Below are positions 5,217 to 15,413 of a DNA stretch of 30,098 nt, piece after piece. Source of the stretch: a virus; the IMG/VR virus record IMGVR_UViG_3300023268_000003, positions 1 to 30,098 of that record. One strand, written 5' to 3'. The first letter of the stretch is position 1. Each line of letters starts with the position of its first letter. The notes under the pieces are model-generated. The model saw only the letters and a list, made by a program, of their open reading frames with translations, was not told the origin of the DNA and made no database searches. The position numbers were made by a program, and so were the translations under genes.

Positions 5217-8006
5217 TCAAGCAAGCGCCCGAACAGAAACCTTTCGGCCGGTCCTGGTGACGCCCAAGACAATGAAGCTCCGACCCGGTGAACCCATGCC
5301 TAGGCGAGGTTGGGGGGGACGGTCCGCAGTCTCGTAGGTCACGCGGATCTCAGCCCCTGGTGTTACGGCTAGAGCCGAGGATCGGAACGGGATCACACGT
5401 CGAATCCGATCCGGTCGGTAGAGCGGGAGAAGTCGCGCCGCTTCGGCCATCGCGTCCGCTTCGTTTAGAAGCGGACTTTCAATTTCCAGGATGCGGGCGT
5501 TCGGGTGATCGTCCAGAATCGTGGCATCCTGAACTACGGGCGCCTCGCGCCACCGGGACTGTGCGAACTGGTACCGGGCCGGCTGCGCGGTAACGATGCT
5601 CTGAAGCTGATCCGCCGTCATTACGTTGTGGTTTTCTGCGTAGAGGACGCGGACCCCACAGACCTCAGAGGTGATCCGGTCGCTCGCGTCGTCAATCTCC
5701 TGGTAGTAGGTATCCCGACTTCCGAAGTCCCCGGCATCGGGCGTTCCCGTCGGAAGCGCCACCTGCCCCGCTTGCAGGAGATCGGAGCCTAAGGCCGGTC
5801 GGGCATACGAGGTCAGGCCTTGCAGGAGGCTGTGGAGCACGTCCTGGCACGAACTCGAGTCATCAATGACCACGCCACAGTCCGCTGCCGTCTGGCGAAT
5901 ATAGGCGGAGAGGGAAGCGGTATGAATCGCTGCCCTTGTGTACCCTGCATAGCGCAATGCCACCACTACGATCAGATCGGCGGGCGCAATCCGCGAGTAG
6001 GTCCATGCCGCTCCCCCCGAGAGGGTAATCGCCGGACCGCCGCTCTTGAGGTTCGCGCAAGATGTGCCGGTGTTCTCGCTGAAACTCCAGCCCGCAGAAA
6101 GCCACGTCTCGGTTCCGATAACCGGGAGCACCACGAGCGATTCGATCTCCGCCTGCGTCAGCACGCGGTTCGCCACCATGACCTCGTCCAGGCGACCGGT
6201 CATGAAGTTGCTCGAGACATCGGCCGAGCGTCCCACCGCGAACGAGGACGAAACCGTATTGAAGGTTCCCGAAACGGCCGTCGAGGCTACCGGCGAGCCA
6301 TCGACGTAGATCCTAAGAAGCCCACCAGAGACGTCGAGAACGCCAGCGACGTGATACCAACGGTCTTGCAGTAGCGAGTCATAGACGGCGGTGTACTGCG
6401 TCCCCGCATCGTTGATGACACTCCACCGCAGGCGGTTGTTAGCACCCGTGGTGATGCCCAGCTTTCGAAAGCCAGCACCGTTGCCCGAGCGCCACCCGCA
6501 GAAGTCCCGGTTGCTCGCCGCGGTAACACCGGTGCTCACCAAACACGCCATGGTCATGCTACCGGCCGGGCAGGTATAGGTGGCGGTGCCGACTCCGGTG
6601 CCGTCGAAACTCAAGGCGGACCCGAAGTTCGTCTCGCCCACCATGTCGGCGGAGAGCTTTCCGTTTGCTGCGGCTACGAGGTTTACAAGGCCTCGGGTCA
6701 GGTCAACGCTGTACTGCGTGGTTACGGTGAGCGCCACATGGTTCGACCGGACTGCTGGAATCGCGAGCATGGGCCCGTAAGCCGCGCCGAAGATGTTGCG
6801 GCTCGGATCAATGTTTGTAAGCGGCACGTCGAGAGCCTTGCCGATCACGACCGGCGCCTTCTGGCCGACCAAGGAGGATCCACACCACCCAGAGCTCGCC
6901 CACGTGACACCTGTTCCGAAGGTTCCGGTAACCGTTGAGCCCGACTTCGTGCCCCGAGTTACCGAGCCCGACCCCTCCGCCAGGAGCAGAAGGTCATCCA
7001 GCCCGGTCTCTGTGCCGAGCAGAGGCATCAGCATGTTTGCGTCGATCTGCGCCAGCGTGCGTGCCACAGACCAAGGCCGCAGGTAGGAAATCAGTCCCCG
7101 GAAGTTTGGACCGACCTTCAGGTGGGCCGTGTTGGTTGCCAGCGTGCCGGTGACGCCTGTCGTGGTTGCTTGGAGGACCCGGTCGACATAGACCTTCCGT
7201 GTGGACGCGGAGGAGTCCCAGACCACTGCGATGTGGTGCCACTGGAGAGGGCGGATGGTTGCGGCCGGAGTGTCCGTGAAGGCTGGCGTCTGCTCACGAA
7301 CGCCCCAGCGCAGCGCCCCGGAACCGCCGGTCCCAACGTCGAGATATCGGCCTGCGCTCCCCGTGTCTTTGGAGTGGACGACCTGGCCTGCCACCGTGGG
7401 ATCGAAACAGTAGATCCAGACCTCTTCGGTGTAGGTGCCGGTGCGGTTGAGGACATTTCCGTAGTCGACGTGTCCCGCCGAGGTGCCTGGGAACGAGAGG
7501 CACGGGGGATTGAGATCGTGCCGGTTAAGCTGCTTTCGGAAGTTTCCTAGGGCACCGTTGAGCTTGATCGTCACTCGCGATGGGGTGACCTTAGGACGCC
7601 CTACGCCGACCCCGGAGAATAGCGGTTGTGCGGTCGCGTCGTCGTAGCGGATCGGGGTGCCGTTCGCGAGACGCCCCACCAAAAGGCACCGCACCGATAA
7701 GCCATCGACGGAGACGCCCGTCTCCCAGTCGTCATAGGTACCATCGTTGTGCCATTCGAGGACACCAGCCTCGATGCCGGCGAAGCCTCCAAGCCGCTCG
7801 CCTTCGTCAATTGACATCTCGGTGTTGAGGGAGGACGTGATGCCCCTGGAGAACTCGACGTCTATAGATGCGTCTGCCGAGGTGGAGTACGTGCGGGTTG
7901 CTTTCCGCAGGATGTTGGTAGCTCCCGACTGTCGGTAGGTGATCTCCCACAGCTCGGTACGTTCGATGACGTTGAGGTCCGCCAGGAGGTCTTCGTACGC
8001 CGCCAT
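5217..8006 (-). CDS. Tail hub/tip protein with two LamG-like domains
   Basis: A 929-residue protein. The N-terminus (1-150) resembles tail-tip proteins that contact the tail tube (YEDLLADLNVIERTELWEI, then beta-rich sequence). Two concanavalin A/LamG-like domains follow at about 165-335 and 460-625. Both have the typical late motifs: WHHIAVVWD with VYVDRVL in the first, and WYHVAGVLD with IYVDGSPV and GRLDEVMVANRVLT in the second. The C-terminal 290 residues look like the phage tail hub portion that closes the tube, ending with beta strands (RSFIVLGVTRTGRKVSVRAL). LamG domains commonly bind glycans, so it probably contributes to host surface recognition. It begins 4 bases after the previous stop. 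Hub role is inferred from position and size; the LamG repeats are seen directly. Confidence 0.8.
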   Translation of the reverse strand: MAAYEDLLADLNVIERTELWEITYRQSGATNILRKATRTYSTSADASIDVEFSRGITSSLNTEMSIDEGERLGGFAGIEAGVLEWHNDGTYDDWETGVSVDGLSVRCLLVGRLANGTPIRYDDATAQPLFSGVGVGRPKVTPSRVTIKLNGALGNFRKQLNRHDLNPPCLSFPGTSAGHVDYGNVLNRTGTYTEEVWIYCFDPTVAGQVVHSKDTGSAGRYLDVGTGGSGALRWGVREQTPAFTDTPAATIRPLQWHHIAVVWDSSASTRKVYVDRVLQATTTGVTGTLATNTAHLKVGPNFRGLISYLRPWSVARTLAQIDANMLMPLLGTETGLDDLLLLAEGSGSVTRGTKSGSTVTGTFGTGVTWASSGWCGSSLVGQKAPVVIGKALDVPLTNIDPSRNIFGAAYGPMLAIPAVRSNHVALTVTTQYSVDLTRGLVNLVAAANGKLSADMVGETNFGSALSFDGTGVGTATYTCPAGSMTMACLVSTGVTAASNRDFCGWRSGNGAGFRKLGITTGANNRLRWSVINDAGTQYTAVYDSLLQDRWYHVAGVLDVSGGLLRIYVDGSPVASTAVSGTFNTVSSSFAVGRSADVSSNFMTGRLDEVMVANRVLTQAEIESLVVLPVIGTETWLSAGWSFSENTGTSCANLKSGGPAITLSGGAAWTYSRIAPADLIVVVALRYAGYTRAAIHTASLSAYIRQTAADCGVVIDDSSSCQDVLHSLLQGLTSYARPALGSDLLQAGQVALPTGTPDAGDFGSRDTYYQEIDDASDRITSEVCGVRVLYAENHNVMTADQLQSIVTAQPARYQFAQSRWREAPVVQDATILDDHPNARILEIESPLLNEADAMAEAARLLPLYRPDRIRRVIPFRSSALAVTPGAEIRVTYETADRPPQPRLGMGSPGRSFIVLGVTRTGRKVSVRALA

Positions 8007-8010
8007 GGGG

Positions 8011-9381
8011 CTAGATGTCCTCCTCGATAGTCATCGAGCAGGTGAAGCCCTGCGGGCTGGTAGCGACACCTTCAAGCTGGGGAGGCTCTTTAAGCGGACC
8101 ATAGATGTCAGTCTCGTTGATCCTTTCCACTTCGTCCGGCGCAGTGACCCAATAGGCGGATCGAGTGGTGCCCAGATACCGAGAGACATAACCCGCGACG
8201 TGATCGAGACCAGAAGCGCGCGAGAGCGCCGGCCACGTGATGTCCATTTCTCTGTAGCTCTGCCTAGCCTCCACGGCGAGGTGTCCGTTGATTCTCTCCT
8301 TTATGGACGTGTCCGGCCGGCGGAAGTGAATTCCGTGCTCGATTGAGGCGTCGGCGCCGCTCGGATCTTCAAACGCGAGAGCGTCGCCGATGACTAGACG
8401 GCCGAGGTTGAGAGTGCCGCTAAAATTAGAGAGAGCCTTAAACTCAAAGAACATCTGGTCCCAGTAGGTTCCGTTGGGGAAAATGTGGCGCAGGTAGAGG
8501 TTCTCGTAACGAGCCGGAGGCGTGAAGTACCCCATGGGCACAACCGGATCCATCCAACCGGAATCGGTCACAAAGGCGTCCGCGGTGCTGGCAAAGTCCG
8601 GACTCCACTCCACAGATTTGAACTCGACCGTGGCATTCGCCGATGCCGTCCCGGTCAATCGGAGACTGACTCCAGACGTGGGGGGCGGGGGTCCACCTGG
8701 AAGGCTGCCCGCATCCCAAAGAAACGTGATGAGTTCGCCGTCACCCGTCGTCGTGACGGTTACGGGGGCTCCGGCCTGCCGGACGACCCCACCCACCAAG
8801 ATTTCTGGAGTCACAGTTGGCGGTGTGGCGCCACCCTTTTTTCGGACACGAAAGCGCATTATTTGGAGATCGGTGCCGACCTTTAATCCGCAGTCGTCAG
8901 CAACTGGGTCGAAGGCAACTGCCAGAACAGTGTTCGCAGTGCTGACGTTTGCAGTTAGCCACGATCCAACCGGAATCTCCGGATCGACGTCTTGCGTGGC
9001 CGCAACACCCGCCGATACGTTGAGGTTTGCGCTGCCAGAGATTGATGCTGGCCTTGCCTTGCAGGTGAATGACTTGACGTCGCCACCGGGCCCCCCTGAG
9101 ATCGTCCGCACGCGCCATTTCGTGGCGAGGTAATCGGGCAAGCCCTCATAACCGGGTCCGGTGAGATCATGGTTGATGAACGCAGCGAGACGTACCGGCT
9201 GCGGCAAGATGTTGGAGTTGCACAGAAAGCATGTACTACTCCAGGTCGAAGCTGCGGCTCTCGCCACGGAGGCGACGTCCGCCGTAAGAAGCTTCTCCAG
9301 CGGGTAGTCGGGGTTCCAGTTCCCTCCAGAGAGAAGGCAGGAATCCGCCGCGTTGTACGGGACAACGAACGGTTCGGTCAT
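8011..9381 (-). CDS. Tail tip / distal tail-like protein downstream of the tape measure
   Basis: A 456-residue beta-rich protein. Its ATG overlaps the tape measure stop by 4 bases (ATGA). Position directly after the tape measure gene is where distal tail or baseplate adaptor proteins are found in siphoviruses. The N-terminal 110 residues (WNPDYPLEKLLTADVASVAR, then WRVRTISGG) resemble proteins that describe a local coordinate/binding domain, possibly a galactose-binding-like sandwich. A second beta domain with VDPEIPVGSWLTA and FRVRKKGG follows, and the C-terminal third (TSIKERINGHLAVEARQSYREMDITW) looks like a domain common in phage tail-tip proteins. Specific family not certain. Confidence 0.7.
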   Translation of the reverse strand: MTEPFVVPYNAADSCLLSGGNWNPDYPLEKLLTADVASVARAAASTWSSTCFLCNSNILPQPVRLAAFINHDLTGPGYEGLPDYLATKWRVRTISGGPGGDVKSFTCKARPASISGSANLNVSAGVAATQDVDPEIPVGSWLTANVSTANTVLAVAFDPVADDCGLKVGTDLQIMRFRVRKKGGATPPTVTPEILVGGVVRQAGAPVTVTTTGDGELITFLWDAGSLPGGPPPPTSGVSLRLTGTASANATVEFKSVEWSPDFASTADAFVTDSGWMDPVVPMGYFTPPARYENLYLRHIFPNGTYWDQMFFEFKALSNFSGTLNLGRLVIGDALAFEDPSGADASIEHGIHFRRPDTSIKERINGHLAVEARQSYREMDITWPALSRASGLDHVAGYVSRYLGTTRSAYWVTAPDEVERINETDIYGPLKEPPQLEGVATSPQGFTCSMTIEEDI

Positions 9382-12300
9382 CGCGCCCTCGCTCTCGCCC
9401 GCTTGGCATCCGCGGCGTCCTCAGCAATCACGTCAAGGTCGGCGATCTCCTTCTGTGCATCGGCGGAACGCTCGCGCCGAAGGGCGGCGACTTCCTGGCG
9501 GAGCGACCGCAGCTCCCGCACCACGTCCTCGTTCTCGCTGGAGTCGCCGCCACGCACCGGGAACGGCACCACTGGTGCCACAGGAGCTCCTGCGGAGAAG
9601 CGATCGACCGGGGCGGCAGGAGCCGAGGCGAACCGGTTGGAGCCTCCGTAGAGGTTGCCCACCCCGTTGTTCGCGTTGAGGTCGATCACCGCCTGCCGGA
9701 GGCTGATGAGATCGGCGTGGGCCTGGGCGGCTGCGTCTGTGGCGATCGTGCTCTGCCGGCGAACGAGGTCCTGCAGCGTAGCCGCCTCCACTGCCGGCGA
9801 GACCGCCAAGTTCGCGAAGTCGGCGAGCGTCTGCTGCACCAACTGGGCGAAGCCACCGGAGAGGCCCTCGCCAGCACCACCGGCAAAGTAGGACTGAGCG
9901 ACCTGAAGGAGGGTGTCCCGAATGCCCACGAGGTTTCCGAGAGCTTCCGAGTTCCCACCCTGTGCGGCGGCGAGTGTGCGCTGGTAGTCCGCAAGGGCGG
10001 TCTGGAAGCGCTCCTGAGGACCGAGGGGGGATTGCGCCCCCGTCAAGATCCTCCGGTTGGAGTCGACGAGGTTCCGGACAAGGTCGGTGAAGCTGATGGC
10101 CGCCTGTCGCTGAGCGTTTGCGAGAGCCTCGGCTTGTTCAATATTCCGCTGCGCTACATAGTCCACGAGGTCAGCGACCGACTGAGCGGCGCGGGCCGTC
10201 CCGTTCGCGACTGCGACAGCCGCGTCATGACTCGCCTGCCAAACATCCTTGTCCTTCTCCCAGAGCCCAGCCGCGATGAGTTCCGCCTTTAGGATCTCGT
10301 ATTGCAGCTCGACTTCTTGCTTCTTCAGCTCTACGATCTTTCCCTGCCACTCTGGAAGGTCCTTCAGCGGCTCGAACAGGCGGTCTTCAAGCTGGTAAGT
10401 CGCAGCGCGCTTCGCCATGTCCGCGGCATGATCGAGGGCGACCGAAGCCGCCAGCACCTCGGCGGCCGACATGCCCGACGCCTTCGCCAGCTCCACAAGG
10501 TTCTCGCGCAGCTCGGCAGTCTGGGCGTCAATCTGGGCGAACGGATCGGAAATGCCGGCGAGCTGCATCACGCCCTGTGCCCAAGACGCCTTCATCTTGT
10601 CTAGGAACTTCCCCTCCATGAAGTCGCGGAGCCAGTCAGGGATACCGGTCTCTTTCCGTCCCAACTTCTTCAGGTCGGCAAAGAACGCCATGCCGGTGGC
10701 AAGCTGGCGGGTGAAGTCCGTCCCGATCCCGGCAAGCGACTCCGCCTGATCACGAAGCGCTTTCTTTCTCTGGTCGGCAATGAGCCGCTCCCCCTCCGCG
10801 AGTTGGGCCTGGGTGAGGTGGCCCTCCTTGGCCTCCTTGTTCCAGTCGGACTGAGCCTTTTGAGACTCTCGGTAGATCCGCATGGCGTCGGAATCGTTCG
10901 CGTGCCGGAGGTCGTCGAGGTGGTCGAGAGCACCCTTGCGCGCGTCCTGCCGGCCGGAGCCACGCCCACCCGCAGGCTTGCCCGCAGCCTCGCGAGCCGC
11001 CGCATACGCATCGTTGAACATCTCGCCGAACTCGGCCCACTTGTCCAGGGCGAGCAGTTGGGCCTTGATCGCGGCGAACTCGATTTCCACCTTGAGCAGC
11101 GCATACTCGTGCGCTTGCTTGGCGTACTTCGCGGACCCTTCGAGATACTTGTAGAGGGTGTCGAAGATGGCGCCGTTGAGCTGTGCCCCTGAGATGGCCT
11201 CCGGAACCCGGTTGAGTTGATCGAGGTAGCCGGTCAAAACCGCTCGGAGCCGGTCTGCCGATTCGCCGGTCTTGCCGCTGAGACTGGCGAGCTGCTCCTG
11301 AACCAGCTCGATCTGCGCAGTGATGAGCCCGCGCGCCTCCTCGACCCCTCGATTGAAGGAGGCCAGATCCGCCAGCCGCTTGGCGGAGGAGTCGTCCACG
11401 CCGAGGAGCGAATTGCGGACCGCCTCTACTTCCCGATTGCGGGCCGCTACCAGATCGCTGACAGCGCGCACTTCCTCCAGGGCGGATTCCACGGAGAGGC
11501 GTCCGCCGCCCTTGTAGGGCAAGCCTCCAACCGGGTCCCCCGTAGGCTCGCCGTCTCCCGCCCCACGGCCACCCACGAAGGGGTCGCGGATGATGACGCC
11601 ACCGCCACGAAGGGTTTGGCTATCCGCGATCCTGGACTTCAGATCCCCGAGAGCCTTCCGGATCTCGTCGTCGATATTCAGCCCGAACTTCGTGAAGATG
11701 TCGTAGACCTGGGAGCCCACGGTGCCGAGCCGGGTGGCGACCCTGGCGAACGCCTTATCCAGCTCCCCCTGGAACTGGTCCGCCGTCTCGGCCGCTGACT
11801 TCGAGATGGCATCGCGAACCTCAGCGGGGAGACCGCCGATCCGCGACTGCTTCACGGCCTGGATCGTGGCGAACTGGAACGCCGCCTCGGCATCGTTGCC
11901 AAAGTGGCGGATCAGCCCGTCGGCGTACTGGACCCAATACTCGGTGTGCTTCCCATGGCCGGAGCGGGAGACGGTCAGATCTCCGGTCCAGCCCTGCATG
12001 ATCCCGCCGAGCCCACGGATGATTCCGGTGACGGTCTTCACCATGCCATCCGCAACGTCGCCGAGGTGCTGAATGCCGGTGGAGGCGCTCCCGAGAGACC
12101 ACGTCAAGGAGCCGGAGCCGCTGGCCCCTACCCGGAACTGTTCGAACTCCCGCTTGTGGTGATCGATCCAGTTCTTCGCCAGGAAGTACACCGCTGCGAA
12201 GATGGCCACCGTCGCTCCGATGCCCGCCAGCGCCCCAGTGCTGATTCCGCTGCTGCTCGCTCCTGCCCCCGCGGTGCTGCCGCCACCTGCAGCCGAGTCA

Positions 12301-15300
12301 AGGGCGGCCGCGCTGGCCCCCCGCGAGCCCGCAGCCGCCGTGTTCCCGTAGAGGTAGCCGTACCCTGACTGCGCCGTCTGAGCCCCACGGTAGGTGCCCC
12401 AGACCGAGCGAGCAGCGGAGATCCAGCCCGTTCCCCCGCTGCTTCCTCCTCCGGGGGAGCCACCCTCGCCGAGCACAGATTGAGCCGCCTTCGCCCGGAT
12501 CACCGCGGCGATGAACACTCTCACCCATTCTGCGATGGCCCGGACCGCCTGCTGGAGGAACGACTGCCACATGTCCTTCCACTGGACCTTGGAGCCAGTC
12601 ACCGCGGCGGCCACGTTGTCGAGGATGGAATCCCGGATCGTGGTGCCCAATTGAACCCAGGGGGCCTTCAGGTCGGCTGCGAGTAGAGCGGCTTCTTCAC
12701 GGAGGCGGCCCATGGTGTCGCGGACCGTGGCCGTCATCTCCTGCGTCCCTTCGACGTTCTGCTCTCTGAGTTTCGCGAGCAAGTCACCCTGAAAGCTCGC
12801 TGTGACGTTCGCCAACTGCTTTAACGTGGCGAGGTAACTATCCAGGAATTCCTCGTTGACCTTGAAGAGGCGCCCAGCTTCGGCATCCGCCTCGTTCATC
12901 CTGGCAAGAGCGTCCTTCGCAGCAGCAATCGAGAATGTCAGCCGGACGAGTTCCAGCCGTTGGGCGGAGGTGGCGCCGGCCCCTGCGGCCCGAGCTTTCG
13001 CCAGCGCCTCCTGTAAGGTGATCTCAAGCTTGAGCGCCTCTACGCCACGCCCTCGGGCCTGAACCTGAGCTTCGATATTGCGAAGCTCCAACTGCGCCGC
13101 GGCCACCGCGTCGAGCGCGGCCTTGCGCAACCGTTCCAGGTCTTGGCTCAGGCGCCCGGTGCTTGTAGCTGCATCGTCGCTTGCGGATGCGATCCCTTTA
13201 ACATGCTTCTGGTGTTCCTCCAGTCGGGGAGTTAGATGCGCGAGAACGTTGTCGAGGTTCTTCTCCTCTTCCGAAAGAACTCCGATCTGCTTTAGCAGGT
13301 GGTCTCTTGCGGCTTCGTCCAGACGCAAGACTTCGGGAGAAGGCCGGAAGGAAGGCGACGACGCGCCCTCTTGGCTATAGCCGGCTTGTGTGAGGAGTGC
13401 CTGCTTCTCCTGCTCAATCTGCGTCCGCCGGGCGGAAAGTGCGTCGATCCCTGCCTTCGCGGCATCGATCTGCTGCTGCTCAAGTTCACCGTACGCCTTG
13501 CGGAGTTCCCCGACCGCGCCCACTTGGTTGGCAAGGCCGATGTTGAGCTGAGTATTGTTAGCATCGGCATCGCGCAATGACTCGACGAAATGATTAAGAC
13601 CCAATAGAGCGAGAGGAACCCAGGTAATCGGGTTCACCAGCAGCGCCCGATTCAAGCCAAGGACGCTCGTCCTCGCAACCTCAGCATTCAACGCCATAGC
13701 CCGGAAGCCCAGAGCAATCGCGTTGAGCGTCTGTGCGACCCGCAGTACAGCGTACGATTCCAGGAGGATCTTTACCGCCTCAAGATGGTCAATGAGGATG
13801 AGGAGGACCGCGGAGACTGGCTCGATGAGTTTCGCGAGACCCGTAAACACATCGACGAGAACGGCCGCCACCTTCTTCCCGCGCTCGCGGAACTCCTCGG
13901 AATCCAGCGCCCGAATCGCTCGTTCCACCATCGAGCGAATCAGGTTGCCAATGTCGCCGTCGCCGAGATCCTGGAGGAGGTTCCCCCAGGACACCTTCAG
14001 GGCGGAGAGAGCTCCCGGCAGCGTGTTCCGGAAGGCAGCAGCGGATCCGCCAACCTCCACCGCGAGCTCCTGGAGAATGACGCCCTGAGCCTTGGCGATC
14101 TGACCGGTTTCCACGAAGGCCTTGATCGTCCGCTTCTGCTCCTCCGAGAAAGAAATGCCGACCTTCTTGAGCGCGGTGATTCCGGCGATCGGATCATTGA
14201 GAGCCTTTCCCACCTGGATCGCCGAGGTTTTGAGATCTCCTTCCAGCCGGGTCGAGAGGTCCAGCACCGCCTGCTGCGCCTGTGGAAAGACGTCGTGTCC
14301 GATCTTGGTGAACGTGAGCAGCAGGGACTCCGCCCCCTGGATCACCTCATCATCGATGCCAGTGAGACTGGAGAAGCCTTCGGCCATGCTCACCAACTGC
14401 GTGGCGGTGTAACCGGCAGCGCCCCCGGTAGACTTCACCCCGGCCGAGAGCTGAGCGAAGGCCTTCTCTCCTTCGCCCACTTCTTCAATCAGGCTGTGGA
14501 TCACAGACCCCACCGACACATAGGCAGCGAGCCCGGCCACGAGACCGCCGATCCCAAGGCCACCGCCGGAGGACGAAGCGTGCGCGGCCTGCCGGCTTGA
14601 AGCCTCCTGCTTCTCGATCGCCGCGGTGAGGCGTAGCCGCTCCCTGATTTCACGCTCGAGCACTACGGCTTGCTCGCTTCCGAGCTTCACCCCAGAGGCT
14701 ATTACCCGGTTGAGAATTTCCTCCTCTTGCCGCTGCTTCGCTACAGCAGCAGGCCCATGGGCGTAGGAGGCCAAGCGGCGGCTGAGCGAGGCATTGCCTT
14801 GCACCAACTCAGCCGTCGTCTTCGCTACGGAATCGTGAAGCGTTCGTTCCGAGGCCGCGAGCTTTTCGTTCTCGCTCTCCAGCCTCGCGGTAGCAGATGT
14901 CAGCTCTATCTCTACTCGGAGGTTGGCGAGGTACGCCTGCCCGAGTTTCGTTGCGGGGTCGAATCCGGCGGATACGGCGCGGTTCACGAGCTCGCGTTCA
15001 GCCCGGAGCTTTGCCGCGCCCCCTGCTTCGGCCTGCTCGGCAGCGAGTTCTTCGCGGAGTGCACCTGCGTGCCTGAGCGAGAGGTCGGTGGCGCTCTGAA
15101 GAGTCGCTCGGTACGCCTCCATCTTCCCCGAGAGGGAGGCAACCAGGCGTTCCTGATTCTGGTATTCCTTGGAAGCGTTCTTCCCGGCCGCCGCGAGTTG
15201 GCCCAATTCTTGTTGTGCGGCCGAGAGTCTCGCTTCCGTGCCAGCGATAGAGGTGGTGAGGCGGGCCGCGTCGTTCGCGAGATCTGCCAGGCTCTTCCCT

Positions 15301-15410
15301 GCTCCCCCGACAGCCGTGGCGGCACGCTTCGCGCCTGCGCCGATCACATCGAATGATGTGCCATCGGCCTTGATAACCACGGAAACGACGAACGGGGAAG
15401 AGCCGGCCAC
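9378..15410 (-). CDS. Tail tape measure protein
   Basis: A 2010-residue protein, by far the largest in the window, lying between the tail assembly chaperone pair and the tail-tip genes. It starts at GTG 15410, preceded by AGGAAGG. It is mostly helical: an N-terminal coiled coil (about 45-120, 190-270), hydrophobic segments near 283-308 (GLVAGLAAYVSVGSVIHSLI), around 530-540 and near 1050-1075 (GIGATVAIFAAVYFLAKNW), and long Ala/Glu/Gln-rich helices. Two helical stretches near 1432-1478 and 1693-1742 share a pattern (IKAQLLALDKW versus LKAELIAAGLW) and look like an internal repeat. The tape measure sets tail length and passes DNA through the membrane; 2010 residues implies about 300 nm by the usual rule. 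No peptidase or lytic domain was recognised. Confidence 0.95.
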   Translation of the reverse strand: MAGSSPFVVSVVIKADGTSFDVIGAGAKRAATAVGGAGKSLADLANDAARLTTSIAGTEARLSAAQQELGQLAAAGKNASKEYQNQERLVASLSGKMEAYRATLQSATDLSLRHAGALREELAAEQAEAGGAAKLRAERELVNRAVSAGFDPATKLGQAYLANLRVEIELTSATARLESENEKLAASERTLHDSVAKTTAELVQGNASLSRRLASYAHGPAAVAKQRQEEEILNRVIASGVKLGSEQAVVLEREIRERLRLTAAIEKQEASSRQAAHASSSGGGLGIGGLVAGLAAYVSVGSVIHSLIEEVGEGEKAFAQLSAGVKSTGGAAGYTATQLVSMAEGFSSLTGIDDEVIQGAESLLLTFTKIGHDVFPQAQQAVLDLSTRLEGDLKTSAIQVGKALNDPIAGITALKKVGISFSEEQKRTIKAFVETGQIAKAQGVILQELAVEVGGSAAAFRNTLPGALSALKVSWGNLLQDLGDGDIGNLIRSMVERAIRALDSEEFRERGKKVAAVLVDVFTGLAKLIEPVSAVLLILIDHLEAVKILLESYAVLRVAQTLNAIALGFRAMALNAEVARTSVLGLNRALLVNPITWVPLALLGLNHFVESLRDADANNTQLNIGLANQVGAVGELRKAYGELEQQQIDAAKAGIDALSARRTQIEQEKQALLTQAGYSQEGASSPSFRPSPEVLRLDEAARDHLLKQIGVLSEEEKNLDNVLAHLTPRLEEHQKHVKGIASASDDAATSTGRLSQDLERLRKAALDAVAAAQLELRNIEAQVQARGRGVEALKLEITLQEALAKARAAGAGATSAQRLELVRLTFSIAAAKDALARMNEADAEAGRLFKVNEEFLDSYLATLKQLANVTASFQGDLLAKLREQNVEGTQEMTATVRDTMGRLREEAALLAADLKAPWVQLGTTIRDSILDNVAAAVTGSKVQWKDMWQSFLQQAVRAIAEWVRVFIAAVIRAKAAQSVLGEGGSPGGGSSGGTGWISAARSVWGTYRGAQTAQSGYGYLYGNTAAAGSRGASAAALDSAAGGGSTAGAGASSSGISTGALAGIGATVAIFAAVYFLAKNWIDHHKREFEQFRVGASGSGSLTWSLGSASTGIQHLGDVADGMVKTVTGIIRGLGGIMQGWTGDLTVSRSGHGKHTEYWVQYADGLIRHFGNDAEAAFQFATIQAVKQSRIGGLPAEVRDAISKSAAETADQFQGELDKAFARVATRLGTVGSQVYDIFTKFGLNIDDEIRKALGDLKSRIADSQTLRGGGVIIRDPFVGGRGAGDGEPTGDPVGGLPYKGGGRLSVESALEEVRAVSDLVAARNREVEAVRNSLLGVDDSSAKRLADLASFNRGVEEARGLITAQIELVQEQLASLSGKTGESADRLRAVLTGYLDQLNRVPEAISGAQLNGAIFDTLYKYLEGSAKYAKQAHEYALLKVEIEFAAIKAQLLALDKWAEFGEMFNDAYAAAREAAGKPAGGRGSGRQDARKGALDHLDDLRHANDSDAMRIYRESQKAQSDWNKEAKEGHLTQAQLAEGERLIADQRKKALRDQAESLAGIGTDFTRQLATGMAFFADLKKLGRKETGIPDWLRDFMEGKFLDKMKASWAQGVMQLAGISDPFAQIDAQTAELRENLVELAKASGMSAAEVLAASVALDHAADMAKRAATYQLEDRLFEPLKDLPEWQGKIVELKKQEVELQYEILKAELIAAGLWEKDKDVWQASHDAAVAVANGTARAAQSVADLVDYVAQRNIEQAEALANAQRQAAISFTDLVRNLVDSNRRILTGAQSPLGPQERFQTALADYQRTLAAAQGGNSEALGNLVGIRDTLLQVAQSYFAGGAGEGLSGGFAQLVQQTLADFANLAVSPAVEAATLQDLVRRQSTIATDAAAQAHADLISLRQAVIDLNANNGVGNLYGGSNRFASAPAAPVDRFSAGAPVAPVVPFPVRGGDSSENEDVVRELRSLRQEVAALRRERSADAQKEIADLDVIAEDAADAKRARARAR

Positions 15411-15413
15411 GGG

